A DNA stretch of 15,557 nt from an uncultured Odoribacter sp. (GTDB lineage: Bacteria; Bacteroidota; Bacteroidia; Bacteroidales; Marinifilaceae), in NCBI GenBank assembly GCA_900548135.1, contig URJC01000027.1, positions 1 to 15,557 of the forward strand, given 5' to 3'. Position numbers and translations under genes: made by a program. Below, piece by piece: positions 15,348 through 15,557 of the stretch (positions are counted from its first letter, which is position 1; the number at the start of each line of letters is the position of its first letter). The notes under the pieces are model-generated. The model had not been told where the DNA came from and did no database searches. It was given only the letters and a program-made list of their open reading frames with translations.

Positions 15348-15422
15348 ATGGGATATCGGTGGAATTCTGGGTTTTATGGAACAGATTACGATAATATGAT
15401 CTATCTTTACAAGAATTCATAA
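15348..15422 (+). CDS. Possible 24-residue small ORF
   Basis: ATG to TAA encoding a short Tyr-rich peptide (begins MGYRWNSGFYGTDYDN). GGGGAG sits 8 bases upstream of the ATG, a better Shine-Dalgarno than most genes here. It lies directly behind the nrdJ terminator, so it would need read-through or its own promoter. A chance ORF of this size is quite possible. Confidence 0.15.
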   Translation: MGYRWNSGFYGTDYDNMIYLYKNS

Positions 15423-15432
15423 AATAGAGTAT

Positions 15433-15440
15433 TAATTTTG
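15433..15440 (+). promoter_or_regulatory. Predicted -7 element of the ribF promoter
   Basis: TAATTTTG matches TAnnTTTG, 46 bases before the ribF ATG. A TTTA at 15406-15409 is a weak -33 candidate at slightly long spacing. Confidence 0.5.
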
Positions 15441-15486
15441 TATTTTTACCATCTTGCATAACCAACGTAAAGAAAAGTATTTTGAT

Positions 15487-15557
15487 ATGCAAATACATTA
15501 CGGAATAGAGAATTTACATATAGCTTGTCCGGTGGTGACCATCGGAAGTTTCGACGG
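15487..15557 (+). CDS. ribF: Riboflavin kinase/FAD synthetase, N-terminal fragment only
   Basis: Bifunctional enzyme that phosphorylates riboflavin and adenylates FMN to FAD. Only the first 23 codons and part of the next are in the window. They end VVTIGSFDG, the start of the nucleotidyltransferase domain signature (family pattern VxTIGxFDGVHxGH), which occurs near the N-terminus of RibF. The ATG at 15487 puts that motif at about residues 16-24, as in full-length homologues. No clear ribosome-binding site is seen. The call rests on this single motif and its position. Confidence 0.75.
   Translation, partial: MQIHYGIENLHIACPVVTIGSFD

Overview
The window reads as a chromosomal segment of a member of the Bacteroidota, most likely a gut-type Bacteroidales (an Odoribacteraceae-like organism is possible, but that is a guess). 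The evidence is a TonB-dependent receptor with an N-terminal carboxypeptidase-regulatory-like domain, a lipoprotein carrying an acidic surface-export signal after its lipid cysteine, few Shine-Dalgarno sequences, several matches to the Bacteroides -7 promoter element (TAnnTTTG), and a long Ala/Glu-rich tail on ribosomal protein S16. I saw no insertion sequence, phage gene, tRNA, rRNA or CRISPR array.

Layout. Positions 1-2270 (minus strand) hold a cobalamin-uptake unit: a cobalamin riboswitch (about 2010-2210), then a BtuF-like binding lipoprotein, then a BtuC/FecCD permease that runs off the left edge. Divergent from it, 2359-3063 (plus) encodes a CobI/CbiL-type precorrin-2 C20-methyltransferase. 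Positions 3318-11262 (plus) form a four-gene run: a TonB-dependent receptor, a surface lipoprotein with a lamin-tail-like segment (DUF4876-like), an outer-membrane beta-barrel protein (probably DUF6850), and a gingipain-like (family C25) cysteine peptidase homologue with a C-terminal HEAT-like region. Then come housekeeping genes: rpsP and rimM (11357-12430), where a one-base frame disruption in the rpsP tail joins both genes into a single reading frame; nrdJ, the B12-dependent ribonucleotide reductase (12687-15230), ending in a strong hairpin; and the first codons of ribF at the right edge.

How it fits together. B12 recurs: a B12-sensing riboswitch controls the importer, a corrin-ring methyltransferase sits beside it, and an adenosylcobalamin-dependent enzyme lies about 10 kb away. 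Between them lies the most interesting part, an outer-membrane uptake operon in which receptor, surface lipoprotein, second barrel and peptidase are encoded together. My working hypothesis, which is inference, is that the operon captures a protein or peptide-bound nutrient (a metal, haem or corrinoid) at the surface, imports it through the TonB receptor, and uses the C25-type peptidase to process the carrier. The substrate cannot be read from the sequence.
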